Shown piece by piece: positions 25,638 through 34,154 of a stretch of DNA of 64,000 bases (positions within the stretch are counted from its first letter, which is position 1; each line of letters starts with the position of its first letter). The notes under the pieces were generated by a model that saw only the letters and a program-made list of their open reading frames with translations, did not search any database and was not told where the DNA came from. The position numbers were made by a program, and so were the translations under genes. The stretch comes from Kribbella pittospori (GTDB taxonomy: Bacteria > Actinomycetota > Actinomycetes > Propionibacteriales > Kribbellaceae), in NCBI RefSeq assembly GCF_004331465.1, contig NZ_SJKB01000001.1, positions 1,054,001 to 1,118,000 of the forward strand, given 5' to 3'.

Positions 25638-27218
25638 ATGTCTCGGCCAGGGTTTGTGCTTGAGGTGGACGACCGGACTCCGCCCCTGCTCGTCCACAAC
25701 GGTGAGGGATTCCTGCTGGAGCGGTTCCCGCTCGGTACCCGGGTGGTGTACCCGCCGGAGGCGCTGCCACCGGTGCGGGACGTGGACGAGGCGATCCAGA
25801 ACGCGCTGCTCAACCCGCTGGAGTCCGAGCCGCTGCCCGAGCTGCTGTTCGCCGGGATGCGACTGACGATCGCCTTCGACGACATCTCGATCCCGCTGCC
25901 GCCGATGAAGAAGCCGGACATCCGGCAGCGCATCATCGAGGCGGTGCTGGAGCTGGCCGCGTCCGCCGGCGTGGACGACGTCGAGCTGATCTCGGCGAAC
26001 GCGCTGCACCGCCGGCTCACCCCGAACGAACTGCGCGACATCGTCGGCGAGCGGGTGTTCCGGTCCTTCTTCCCCGACGGCAAGCTCTACAACTTCGACG
26101 CCGAGGACACCGCGAACCTGACCCACCTGGGGCAGACCAAGCACGGCGAGGACGTGGAGATCTCCAAGCGGGCGGCCGAGTCCGACCTGCTCGTCTACGT
26201 GAACGTGAACCTGGTGGCGATGGACGGCGGCCACAAGTCGACGTCGATCGGCCTGGCGTCGTACAAGTCGCTGAAGCACCACCACAACAGCCACACGATG
26301 ATCCACTCGCGGTCCTTCATGGACCACAAGGCCTCGAAGATGCACCACTCGGCCTGGCGGATGGGCGAGATCCTGACCCAGCACGTCAAGGTCTTCCAGA
26401 TCGAGACGTCGCTGAACAACGACATCTTCGGCGGTCCGCTGGAGTTCCTGCAGAAGCGCGAGTGGGAGTGGTCGATCAAGGACCAGGCCTCGATGCTGGC
26501 CACCAAGCGCGCGCTCGCGGCCGCGCCGAGCAAGCTGCGGCACAAGATCTTCACCGACGTCCGGTCGACCTACGGCCTGACCGGGATCCACGCCGGCAAG
26601 ATCGAGCCGGTGCACGACAAGACGCTCGACAACGTGCACCGGCAGCACCTGGTCGAGGTGCAGGGCCAGTCCGACGTCGCGATCATGGGCGTGCCGTTCA
26701 TCGGCCCGTACAACGTGAACTCGGTGATGAACCCGATCCTGGCCGCCTGCATGGGGCTGGGCTACTACTTCAACTCCTACCGGGGCAACCCGATCGTCCG
26801 CAAGGACGGGGCGGTGATCCTGTACCACCCGGTCGACTACGAGTTCAGCCAGTTGCACCACCCGTCGTACGTCGACTTCTTCGAAGAGGTGCTGTCGGAG
26901 TCGACCGACCCGGCCACGATCGAGGCCAAGTTCGAGAAGCAGTACGCCGAGGACCCGTGGTACATCCACCTGTACCGGACGTCGTACGCGTACCACGGCG
27001 TGCACCCGTTCTACATGTGGTACTGGATCTCGCATGCCCTGGACCACTGCGGTGACATCGTCTGGGTCGGTGCGAACCGCAAGACGGTCGAGCGGATGGG
27101 CTTCCGGTCCGCCTCGACACTGCAGGACGCGCTGGAGATGGTCAGCCACTCGGTCGGCCGGTCGCCCTCGATCACGTACCTGCACAACCCGCCGCACCTG
27201 CTCGCGGACGTGCGCTGA
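25638..27218 (+). CDS. LarA-like protein (lactate-racemase/DUF2088 superfamily)
   Basis: A 526-aa homologue of LarA, whose family uses a nickel-pincer nucleotide to racemise or epimerise alpha-hydroxy acids. Alignment by eye: DDISIPLP (81-88) replaces the usual DHxTRPxP; ANALHRRLTPNEL (121-132) matches the THR segment with the catalytic His; GGHKS places K200 at the position that binds the pincer; and a His cluster follows at 214-216. The protein is about 100 residues longer than LarA. No larB/C/E maturation genes lie in the window. AGAGAGG seven bases before the ATG. Its stop overlaps the acyltransferase ATG (TGATG). A lipid hydroxy-acid substrate is conceivable. Confidence 0.78.
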   Translation: MSRPGFVLEVDDRTPPLLVHNGEGFLLERFPLGTRVVYPPEALPPVRDVDEAIQNALLNPLESEPLPELLFAGMRLTIAFDDISIPLPPMKKPDIRQRIIEAVLELAASAGVDDVELISANALHRRLTPNELRDIVGERVFRSFFPDGKLYNFDAEDTANLTHLGQTKHGEDVEISKRAAESDLLVYVNVNLVAMDGGHKSTSIGLASYKSLKHHHNSHTMIHSRSFMDHKASKMHHSAWRMGEILTQHVKVFQIETSLNNDIFGGPLEFLQKREWEWSIKDQASMLATKRALAAAPSKLRHKIFTDVRSTYGLTGIHAGKIEPVHDKTLDNVHRQHLVEVQGQSDVAIMGVPFIGPYNVNSVMNPILAACMGLGYYFNSYRGNPIVRKDGAVILYHPVDYEFSQLHHPSYVDFFEEVLSESTDPATIEAKFEKQYAEDPWYIHLYRTSYAYHGVHPFYMWYWISHALDHCGDIVWVGANRKTVERMGFRSASTLQDALEMVSHSVGRSPSITYLHNPPHLLADVR

Positions 27219-28150
27219 TGGGCACCAGTCTGGTGAAGTTCAGCCGCGACACCGCGCGCGACGTGAAGGTGGTGGCGCGTGGGTGGCGCTGGGGCCGGCG
27301 GCCGCAGGTGCCGCGGTCGGCCGAGCCGTACGTGATCCCGAAGGAGACCTCGGTCTTCCCGACCAAGTGGGCCCGGACGCCGGCTGCGATCGCGGTTCGC
27401 GAGGTGCTGCAGAAGGGCGCGCTGAACTCGGTCCTGCGGTTCGAGGTGAACCCGCAGGTGAGCGGTCTCGACTCGCTGCTCAAGCTCAACGGTCCCGCGC
27501 TGATCGTGGCGAACCATTCGTCGCACCTGGACACCCCGCTGTTGCTGTGCACGCTGCCGGACGGCATGCGCCGCAAGACCGCGGTCGCCGCTGCGGCCGA
27601 CTACTTCTTCGACACCTGGTGGCGGGCGACCGCGTCGGCGATCGTGTTCAACACGTTCCCGATCGAGCGCCGCGGCGGCAAGCTCAGCTCGACCCCGGGT
27701 GACCTGCTCGCGGACGGCTGGAACGTGGTCGTCTTCCCGGAGGGCACCCGGTCGCCGGACGGCTGGATGGAGCGGTTCCGGATGGGCGCGGCGTACCTGG
27801 CCGTCGAGCACGGCGTGCCGGTGATCCCGGTCGGCATCAAGGGTTCGTTCGCCGCCATGCCGCGCGGCCGCGGCTGGCCGGTCCCCGGCCGTCCCTCGGT
27901 CGCCGTCCGGTACGGCGATCCGCTCACCCCGGCCGAGGGAGAGAGCGCCCGCGAGTTCGCACCGAAGATTTCAGCGGCGGTCTCGGCCCTCCTCGACGAG
28001 GAGTCGACCACCTGGTACGAGGCACGCCGCCGCGTCGCGGCCGGCGCGTCCCCGTCCCAGTCCGGCCCCGACGCCGCCCGCTGGCGCCGGGTCTGGGAGT
28101 CCACCGCCCCGATCAAGCCGGCCGGCTCCAAGCGCCGCGCCTGGAAGTAG
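27218..28150 (+). CDS. PlsC-like lysophospholipid acyltransferase
   Basis: Membrane-associated acyltransferase of 310 aa in the 1-acyl-glycerol-3-phosphate acyltransferase family. The four motifs are present: NHSSHLD (99-105, catalytic His/Asp), the FPIERRGGK segment (147-155), [10 protein letters not shown] (173-182) and [11 protein letters not shown]. The C-terminal tail is basic and low complexity. It starts on the last base of the LarA-like gene, the tightest coupling in the cluster, and lies 28 bases before hisF. It would attach an acyl chain to a glycerolipid or the product of the upstream reductase/HAD; PlsC proper cannot be excluded. Confidence 0.9.
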   Translation: MGTSLVKFSRDTARDVKVVARGWRWGRRPQVPRSAEPYVIPKETSVFPTKWARTPAAIAVREVLQKGALNSVLRFEVNPQVSGLDSLLKLNGPALIVANHSSHLDTPLLLCTLPDGMRRKTAVAAAADYFFDTWWRATASAIVFNTFPIERRGGKLSSTPGDLLADGWNVVVFPEGTRSPDGWMERFRMGAAYLAVEHGVPVIPVGIKGSFAAMPRGRGWPVPGRPSVAVRYGDPLTPAEGESAREFAPKISAAVSALLDEESTTWYEARRRVAAGASPSQSGPDAARWRRVWESTAPIKPAGSKRRAWK

Positions 28151-28166
28151 TTTGGGGCCGACTCGG

Positions 28167-28178
28167 TACGCTGACCGC
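28167..28178 (+). promoter_or_regulatory. Leaderless -10 element of hisF
   Basis: TACGCT (28167-28172) lies six bases before the GTG at 28179, in the 28-base gap after the acyltransferase gene. It suggests hisF can be transcribed independently of the lipid cluster. Confidence 0.4.
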
Positions 28179-28940
28179 GTGACTCTTGCTGTGCGGGTGA
28201 TCCCCTGTTTGGACGTGGATGGCGGGCGGGTGGTGAAGGGAGTCAACTTCACCGATCTGCGGGACGCGGGGGACCCGGTCGAGATGGCCAAGGTGTACGA
28301 CGCGGAGGGCGCCGACGAGCTGACCTTCCTCGACATCACGGCGTCCTCGGGTTCGCGGGAGACGACGTACGACGTGGTCGGGCAGACCGCCGAGCAGGTG
28401 TTCATACCGCTCACCGTCGGCGGCGGGGTGCGCGAGGCGGCCGATGTGGACCGGCTGCTGCGGGCCGGTGCGGACAAGGTCGGCATCAACACCGGCGCGA
28501 TCGCTCGGCCGGAGGTGATCCGCGAGATCGCGCACCGCTTCGGCAACCAGGTGCTGGTGCTGTCACTCGACGTACGGCGGGCTGCGGACCAGCCGAGCGG
28601 GTTCGAGGTGACCACGCACGGCGGCCGCAAGTCGGCCGGTCTGGATGCGATCGAGTGGGCCAAGCGCGGCGCGGAGCTGGGTGCGGGGGAGATCCTGCTG
28701 AACTCGATGGATGCTGACGGCACCAAACAGGGCTTCGACCTGGAGCTGATCCGCGCCGTCCGGGACGTGGTCGACATCCCGCTGATCGCCAGCGGGGGAG
28801 CGGGCGCGCCGGAGCACTTCCCGCCCGCGGTCGAGGCCGGTGCGGACGCCGTACTGGCCGCGAGCGTGTTCCACTTCGGCGACTTCCGGATCGCCGACGT
28901 CAAGAAGGCGCTGCGCGACGCCGGGATCGTGGTCCGGTGA
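28179..28940 (+). CDS. hisF: Imidazole glycerol phosphate synthase cyclase subunit
   Basis: TIM-barrel cyclase that, with HisH, converts PRFAR to IGP and AICAR. The 253-aa product has [18 protein letters not shown] with catalytic D12, PLTVGGGVR, the second Asp in LVLSLDVRR (about 131), [15 protein letters not shown] and [12 protein letters not shown]. Start at the GTG 28179 matches the usual N terminus [12 protein letters not shown]. hisH is not in the window. The stop overlaps the GTG of the MarR gene (GTGA). Confidence 0.96.
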   Translation: MTLAVRVIPCLDVDGGRVVKGVNFTDLRDAGDPVEMAKVYDAEGADELTFLDITASSGSRETTYDVVGQTAEQVFIPLTVGGGVREAADVDRLLRAGADKVGINTGAIARPEVIREIAHRFGNQVLVLSLDVRRAADQPSGFEVTTHGGRKSAGLDAIEWAKRGAELGAGEILLNSMDADGTKQGFDLELIRAVRDVVDIPLIASGGAGAPEHFPPAVEAGADAVLAASVFHFGDFRIADVKKALRDAGIVVR

Positions 28941-29416
28941 ACGAGGTCGTCGAGTCGCCGCGGACCGAGCAGAGCGAGCGGATGCTCGCGGACATCGAGC
29001 AGGAGCTGTCGGCGCTGTTCCGGCGCTCCCGATCGGCGTCGCTGCGGTTGGCGCGCCGGGTGCACCCGGACATGGATGCGGCCGGCTACGCACTGATCTC
29101 CCAGATCGAGCTCGGCACGTCCGGTGGTCGCGCAGGCGTACGGGCGTCCGACGTTGCCCAAGCGCTCGGCCTGGACAAGTCAACCGTCAGCCGAGGCATC
29201 ACCCAGCTGGAGAATCTCGGCCTGATCGAACGCGTCGGCGACCCCGACGACGGCCGCGCCCGGCTGCTTCGCCTGACGGCCACCGGCGCCGACAGCTTCG
29301 ACGCGATGCGCGCCCAGCGCCAGACCGAGTTCAGAGCCATCCTCGAACGCTGGAATCCCACCGACCTGGCCGACCTCGGCCGCCTCCTCGCCCGCCTCAA
29401 CGCCGACCTCACCTGA
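28937..29416 (+). CDS. MarR-family transcriptional regulator
   Basis: Winged-helix regulator of 159 aa. The dimer helix is [26 protein letters not shown]; recognition helix and wing are [50 protein letters not shown], a textbook MarR core. Its GTG overlaps the hisF stop, so it is at the end of the his/lipid operon; a role in controlling lipid metabolism or efflux is possible, but there is no direct evidence. Convergent with the beta-helix gene. Ligand unknown. Confidence 0.9.
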   Translation: MNEVVESPRTEQSERMLADIEQELSALFRRSRSASLRLARRVHPDMDAAGYALISQIELGTSGGRAGVRASDVAQALGLDKSTVSRGITQLENLGLIERVGDPDDGRARLLRLTATGADSFDAMRAQRQTEFRAILERWNPTDLADLGRLLARLNADLT

Positions 29417-29457
29417 CCGCCAGCGCTGCCGACCTCAGCTGACGGCCGACCGGGCGT

Positions 29458-30978
29458 TCAGCGGCCGCTGCGTTCGGCCCGTCCGCCGTTGTCGTTGCCC
29501 GCCACGAGCCACTCGGTCCAGGTCAGGTCGGTGTCGTTCCAGGAGAAGAGCGGTTCGTCCAGCGACGACACGAGGTACGTGTTGTTCTCGAAGCGGATGC
29601 CGGCGCCGGTGTACACGGTCGTGTCTCCGATGTCCTGGACCGCACCGGTGGTCTGGCCGGCGGACAATCTGACCCGGTTGTCGTGCACCCAGACGTTCCG
29701 GACGACGTGCCGTCCGTACGGCGCCGGCTGTTCGTCCGCACGGCCGCCGCTCTCGATCAGGGCGATGCCGTTGGCGTTGTCACCGAGGGTGTTGCCGGCG
29801 ACCTCGATGAGCCCTGTTCCGCCCGACGACTGGATCTGGATGCCGGCCTCCCAGGCCCAGCCCTTGTGCCGCCGGCCGTTGCCGGTGATCTCGTTCTCCG
29901 TGATGGTCGCGTCGTAGCTCATCTCGTGCTGGATGCCGGCTCCCCAGTTCCCGGTGATCTTGTTGAACGAGTACTCCGTGCGCATGTTGCCGCCGTCGGT
30001 CCACAGCCCCGGCCCGTAGTTGTCGTGCACGTAGTTGTGCCGGACCGTGTGCCGGTCGGTGTGCCAGCTCTTGCTCCCGCCCGCCTCCCAGTCCGGGGAG
30101 TAGCCGGCCGCGCCGTTGAACGAGATCTCGTTGCCGCTCACCACCGATCCGTTGCCCCAGGCACCGAAACCGAGCTGGCCCTGGTGGTGCACGAGGTTCG
30201 CGGTCACGACGGCGCCGTCGGCCAGGCCCAGGCCGACCCCGTGGTTGAGGCGCACCTCGTTGTGCGAGATCCGCCAGTCGGACCCCATCCCGTACGGCGT
30301 CGTCCGGCGGGCCTCGACGGCGGCGACCTGGGCCTCGTTGGCGGCCTGCTCGAGCACGAGATTGGCGACCATCACCTTGTCGACCGTCGCTCTGATCAGG
30401 CTGGGCGCGACCGCCTGCTCGACCAGGTGGCCTCCGGGATCGTCGCCGATGGTGATCGTGTTCGTGCTGTAGTCGGCATAGACCGTACCGGCGGTCACGG
30501 CCGACCTGGACCCGACCCGACGCAGTCGCCGCTTGTCGACGAACACGTCTTCGGCGTACGCACAGGTCGGCACGGATTCCAGGCACTCGCCGTGGTCGCC
30601 CGCTTCCTTGGGCAGGAAGCCCGTGGCCGACCAGACTCCGCCGTTCCGCCGCCAGCCGGTCAGCACCTTCGACCCACTGACCACCGCCCCACGACGGCCG
30701 ATGAGCGCGTCACCCCGCTTCGGCTCCAGCGGTTGCTCCAGCCGGTAGGTGCCGGGGGAGAGGCAGTACGTCGTACCGGCCGCATGCGCGTCGATGACCG
30801 ATTGGACGTCCTCGGAGGGATGCACCGAGACGCCGGAACAGGATCTCGCAACCGGACCGACGGGCGCAGTGAGTCCGGCGCGGCCGGGCAGAGCGGTGTC
30901 GATCGACTCGCCGTCGCAGGAAACCGGCAATGCCGCCAGCAGGCAGATTGCCACGATCCAAGGCGCCCTGGGTCTCAC
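29458..30978 (-). CDS. Secreted right-handed parallel beta-helix protein
   Basis: A 506-aa exported protein with an N-terminal hydrophobic signal and a lipobox-like LPVSC (about residues 15-20), hence perhaps a lipoprotein. From about 50 to 470 it is a series of short strand-turn repeats with Asn/His/Gly turns (WRISHNEVRLNHGVG, VVTANLVHHQG, VVSGNEISFNGAAG, TVRHNYVHDNYG), typical of pectate-lyase/NosD-like parallel beta-helices acting on polysaccharide. It overlaps the stop of the Wzy/WaaL-like gene (GTGA) and is the last gene of a three-gene operon, so a lyase or epimerase trimming the polymer made by that operon is a reasonable guess. Catalytic residues are not assigned. Confidence 0.85.
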   Translation of the reverse strand: MRPRAPWIVAICLLAALPVSCDGESIDTALPGRAGLTAPVGPVARSCSGVSVHPSEDVQSVIDAHAAGTTYCLSPGTYRLEQPLEPKRGDALIGRRGAVVSGSKVLTGWRRNGGVWSATGFLPKEAGDHGECLESVPTCAYAEDVFVDKRRLRRVGSRSAVTAGTVYADYSTNTITIGDDPGGHLVEQAVAPSLIRATVDKVMVANLVLEQAANEAQVAAVEARRTTPYGMGSDWRISHNEVRLNHGVGLGLADGAVVTANLVHHQGQLGFGAWGNGSVVSGNEISFNGAAGYSPDWEAGGSKSWHTDRHTVRHNYVHDNYGPGLWTDGGNMRTEYSFNKITGNWGAGIQHEMSYDATITENEITGNGRRHKGWAWEAGIQIQSSGGTGLIEVAGNTLGDNANGIALIESGGRADEQPAPYGRHVVRNVWVHDNRVRLSAGQTTGAVQDIGDTTVYTGAGIRFENNTYLVSSLDEPLFSWNDTDLTWTEWLVAGNDNGGRAERSGR

Positions 30979-32357
30979 GGGCCTGTCCCGCCACGGAACC
31001 ACGGCCGGACCGTGGTCACCGCCACCCCGATGCCGAACGCGGTCCACAGCAGTGCCGCCACCTGCGGACCCTCCAACTGCGGATCGAAGAAGCAGGACAC
31101 GAGTACGGCGGTCGTCACCATCAGCGAGAGCACGCCGACCTGACGTCTGGTGTGCTGCCCTTCGCGGGCCAGCCGCCGGCAGCCGCCGATCATGCGCCAG
31201 TACCACCCCACCCACAAGGCGATCCACCACGAGATGCCGACCAGACCCAGCCTGGCCACGATGTGCAGGTGCGAGTTGTGCGGGCTCCGCAGCGAGTCCT
31301 TGCCCGCGTCGAGGATGCCGACCTCGCTGGCCAGGTTCTGGCCGAAGCCGGACCCGTCGACGAGATGGCCGTCCGCCACCTGCTTGGCCAGGATCCGCGA
31401 CCAGAGTTGCTCCCGCCCCTCGACCGTTCCACCCAGGTTGCCGGGTGTCTCCTTCCCACTGAGGCTCGCGACGTTGGAGATCAGCTGGGTGGCCGAGAAC
31501 TCCCGTCCCTGCAGTCCGCCGAGCGGCACCTTCAGCGACAGCAGTGAGGCCAGTCCCAAGCCGACAGCCATCACGAGTACGACGCGTGCAGCGAGGCCGA
31601 CGCGGTTGCGGACAAATGCCAGACCGACCGCCCCACCAGCCATCACACCGAGCAGGCCACCGCGATTCTGCGTGGCGGCGAGTGCGACGACGACGAGCGC
31701 CATCATGCTCCAGCCCGTGCGGCTGCGCGCGCTGCGCGTCCCGGGCAGGAGCCACATGCACCCGAGCACGAGCAGCGCGGCGATGGCCGAGCTGCCGGCC
31801 TTGTGCGACAGCACCGACACAGTCGTGAACGGGACCGTCGGGGCACTGTCCCCGAGTGGATAGAGCACCACGGCGAACGGCAGCCAGAGCAGCAGCCACG
31901 GGGTCAACCGGCTCAACCCGTTGATCCACCGGTCGAGGAGCTCCGGGGACCTGGCGAGCGCGGCAATGACGAAGAACGCGAACAGGCAGTAGAACCAGAG
32001 CGCGGCATCCCGCACCGCGTCCAGGTGGTACGTCGCGACGCCGGGCACCGTCCGGATCAGGCCCCAGGCGGCGAACGCCACGAGCGGCGCGAGGATGGAC
32101 TCGTCCCTGATCGGCACCTTGAGGTAGTGGGTGGCCACGACGGAGGCAGCAGCGCCGACCCCCAGCACCATCTCGCCGACGAACAACGGACTACCGGGCA
32201 GATGGAGATAGGCGAACGCCCGGTCGAGCAGCAGGTAGCCGGCCAGGAGAGGGCCGAGCAATCGCCCGTACAGGATCCAGAGACGTCCTGATGCATCCGA
32301 TGGCGGCGCGCCCAGGACAGCGCCGACCTCGCGCGGAGTACCCGCGGGCGTCGACAT
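30975..32357 (-). CDS. O-antigen ligase/polymerase-like membrane protein (Wzy/WaaL)
   Basis: Polytopic membrane protein of 460 aa with about 12 segments. The long extracellular loop near residues 275-350 has LQGREFSATQLISNVASL...EGREQLWSRILAKQV and SPHNSHLHIVARLGLVG; the H-N-S-H motif and loop Arg residues are the Wzy_C signature of O-antigen ligases/polymerases. Likely polymerises or attaches a surface polysaccharide at the outer face of the membrane. It is 6 bases after the chain-length/kinase gene. No glycosyltransferase genes lie beside it. Confidence 0.86.
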   Translation of the reverse strand: MSTPAGTPREVGAVLGAPPSDASGRLWILYGRLLGPLLAGYLLLDRAFAYLHLPGSPLFVGEMVLGVGAAASVVATHYLKVPIRDESILAPLVAFAAWGLIRTVPGVATYHLDAVRDAALWFYCLFAFFVIAALARSPELLDRWINGLSRLTPWLLLWLPFAVVLYPLGDSAPTVPFTTVSVLSHKAGSSAIAALLVLGCMWLLPGTRSARSRTGWSMMALVVVALAATQNRGGLLGVMAGGAVGLAFVRNRVGLAARVVLVMAVGLGLASLLSLKVPLGGLQGREFSATQLISNVASLSGKETPGNLGGTVEGREQLWSRILAKQVADGHLVDGSGFGQNLASEVGILDAGKDSLRSPHNSHLHIVARLGLVGISWWIALWVGWYWRMIGGCRRLAREGQHTRRQVGVLSLMVTTAVLVSCFFDPQLEGPQVAALLWTAFGIGVAVTTVRPWFRGGTGP

Positions 32358-32363
32358 CCCGCA

Positions 32364-33962
32364 TCAGCCCTGTGGTTGGCGGCGGCCTCTGGCAGGCCGG
32401 AATGCCAGAACTTCGACTGGCTGCACGGGCTCAGTTCCGATCCGCTCTCGCAGCCGGCGGACGAACTTCGGTCCACTATCGGTCCGCCGGTAGATGTAGC
32501 CGGCGACATGCTCGACATGCTCGAGCCGCTCCACCACGGTGACGTGGTCCTGCACCGGTTCGCCGGGACCGAGCACGACGACGGTCGCATCGGAGTCCTG
32601 CACCAGCTCGACGGCGTTCGCCGCTGTCAGCACCGCGGGGCTGTCGATCAGGACGATCTCGAAGGACTCCTTGGCCTCGGCGATCAGCTTCCCTACGGCC
32701 TCGGCGTACGCCGTGCCGCTGGTCCGCCGCACCCGGGTGGGTCCGGCCCGGAGGACGGTGACGTCCGCGTTGAGCGGGCTCGGCTCGATGCATTCCGACA
32801 CCGGACGGCAGCCGGCCACGACCTGCTCGAATCCGTCGGCCTGCGGACTGCCAGGAAGAAGCAGACCGGTAAGGCCGCTCCCGCCCACATCGGCGTCCAC
32901 CGCCAGTACTGGCGTCCCGCTCTCGGCGACCGCGAGCGCGACGTTGGCGACGACCGTACTCCGGTCGGATCCGCTCTCGGCCGAGACGAAGACGACGGCC
33001 ATCCGGTGGTCCCGGGCAGAGCGCAGACGCTCGACCGACCCCGCCGTGAACCGGAACGCCTCGGCGGCCGCGGACTGCGGATCAGCAGCCATCGGCAGGG
33101 GATGGGCGGTCGCCGACAAGGTGGACCGGATCCCATTCCGGCCGGTCGGCGGGATGTCACCGAGGAGAGGCGCGTTGTAGATCGCGACCGGGTCGAGGCG
33201 GTCGTCGAGACACCGCCGGCGGCCGGCCCGCAGATACGCAAGTCCGGCACCCAGGGCGAGCCCGGCGACCAGGCCGATCGCACCGGATCGCTTCGCGTTG
33301 CCGTTGATCGGCAGCTGCGGTTCGGCGGCCCAGGTGACGGTCGGGTGGGTGGCCAGGGCCAGCTGCAGGTCGACCAGTGTCTGGGTTCGCTGGTTCTGCA
33401 GGTCGTTCCGCTGGCCTCGGGTCCGGGCGTCGTTGATGGCCCGCTCGACCGCTGCGACATCGGCCGCACCTTGAGCCGCTATGGCGGCACTCCGGGCGTC
33501 GTCGAAGGCCTTGAGCACTGCGTTGACACCGGCCTGGGCGACTTTGCTGCTCGGCCAGGTGAAGGTCAGGGCGACGATGCTGGAACCGAAGCCGCCCGGG
33601 GTGGCCTGCTCCGGTGGGGTGATCTCCAGCGAACTGTTCTCGCCCGCGAAGTCGCGCCGGGTCAGCAGGTTCTCGTTCAGCTCCGCGTTGGCGAAGCGGA
33701 CCGCGCGGTCGGCGACCTCCTGCGACTGCAGCAGCAGCACCTGACTGTCGAAGTACTGCGTGCGGGCCTCACCCTCGGCGAGGGTGCTCTGCGGCACCGT
33801 GACCGTGGCGTACGCGCGGTAGATCTCGGCCTGCGTCATCGAGTACCCCACCGCTGCCACGGCCGTCAGCACCGCGATGACCGTGACCATCACCCAGTAG
33901 CGGCGTACCGCACTGAGGACAGTCGGCTCAAAGCGCGCTTGCTCGATTCCCGTGGCCTTCAT
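32364..33962 (-). CDS. Wzz-type chain-length protein fused to a BY-kinase-like ATPase with a degenerate P-loop
   Basis: A 532-aa protein with Wzz topology: membrane segments at about 22-42 and 226-246 around an external coiled-coil region, then a cytosolic CpsD/CapB-like ATPase domain. The expected Walker A lysine is missing: residues 327-337 read SAESGSDRSTV, with R334 where G-K-S/T has Lys. Walker A' (VLAVDADVGGSG, 352-363) and Walker B (IVLIDSPAVL) are recognisable. There is no tyrosine-rich tail. It may therefore regulate polymer length without kinase activity. First gene of the operon; a -10-like TATCAT lies at 34031-34026. Confidence 0.85.
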   Translation of the reverse strand: MKATGIEQARFEPTVLSAVRRYWVMVTVIAVLTAVAAVGYSMTQAEIYRAYATVTVPQSTLAEGEARTQYFDSQVLLLQSQEVADRAVRFANAELNENLLTRRDFAGENSSLEITPPEQATPGGFGSSIVALTFTWPSSKVAQAGVNAVLKAFDDARSAAIAAQGAADVAAVERAINDARTRGQRNDLQNQRTQTLVDLQLALATHPTVTWAAEPQLPINGNAKRSGAIGLVAGLALGAGLAYLRAGRRRCLDDRLDPVAIYNAPLLGDIPPTGRNGIRSTLSATAHPLPMAADPQSAAAEAFRFTAGSVERLRSARDHRMAVVFVSAESGSDRSTVVANVALAVAESGTPVLAVDADVGGSGLTGLLLPGSPQADGFEQVVAGCRPVSECIEPSPLNADVTVLRAGPTRVRRTSGTAYAEAVGKLIAEAKESFEIVLIDSPAVLTAANAVELVQDSDATVVVLGPGEPVQDHVTVVERLEHVEHVAGYIYRRTDSGPKFVRRLRERIGTEPVQPVEVLAFRPARGRRQPQG

Positions 33963-34025
33963 GGCCCCACCTCAGTCGCTCCCCTGGACTTCGGTGCACT
34001 CCCCAGAGAATGCTCCCCTTCGGAG

Positions 34026-34069
34026 GATGATAGACGGAGAGTGGCCGGAATTGTGCAGTTCTCCAGAAC
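34026..34069 (-). promoter_or_regulatory. Candidate promoter region of the polysaccharide operon
   Basis: On the minus strand TATCAT (34031-34026) is the best -10 candidate, about 65 bases before the Wzz-like ATG; the -35 is poor. A 12-bp palindrome, GTTCT-CC-AGAAC (34058-34069), lies just upstream and could be a regulator site. The whole gap to the divergent MarR gene is 185 bases. Confidence 0.3.
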
Positions 34070-34110
34070 ATCTCACGCTCCGTAAACGAAACCGCCCAGT
34101 CTGCCATATG

Positions 34111-34154
34111 GTTGCAGAAACCAACTATTCCGCTATATAGTTGGGTTATGCAAC
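34111..34154 (+). promoter_or_regulatory. Nested 44-bp dyad over the marR-MFS leaderless promoter
   Basis: Outer arms GTTGCA (34111-34116) and TGCAAC (34149-34154) and inner arms CCAACTAT (34121-34128) and ATAGTTGG (34137-34144) share one centre. TTGCAG (34112-34117) and TATAGT (34136-34141) are a good -35/-10 pair with an 18-base spacer, and the ATG is six bases past the -10. The position predicts autorepression by the MarR protein. Confidence 0.7.

Noticed and set aside
30979..31929. Long N-terminal extension of the beta-helix protein
   Set aside because: It overlaps the Wzy/WaaL-like gene in another frame; a GTG at 30978 starts a proper signal peptide.
32376..34085. Long + strand open frame over the polysaccharide genes
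   Set aside because: Antisense to the Wzz-like gene, low-complexity charged composition, no motif.
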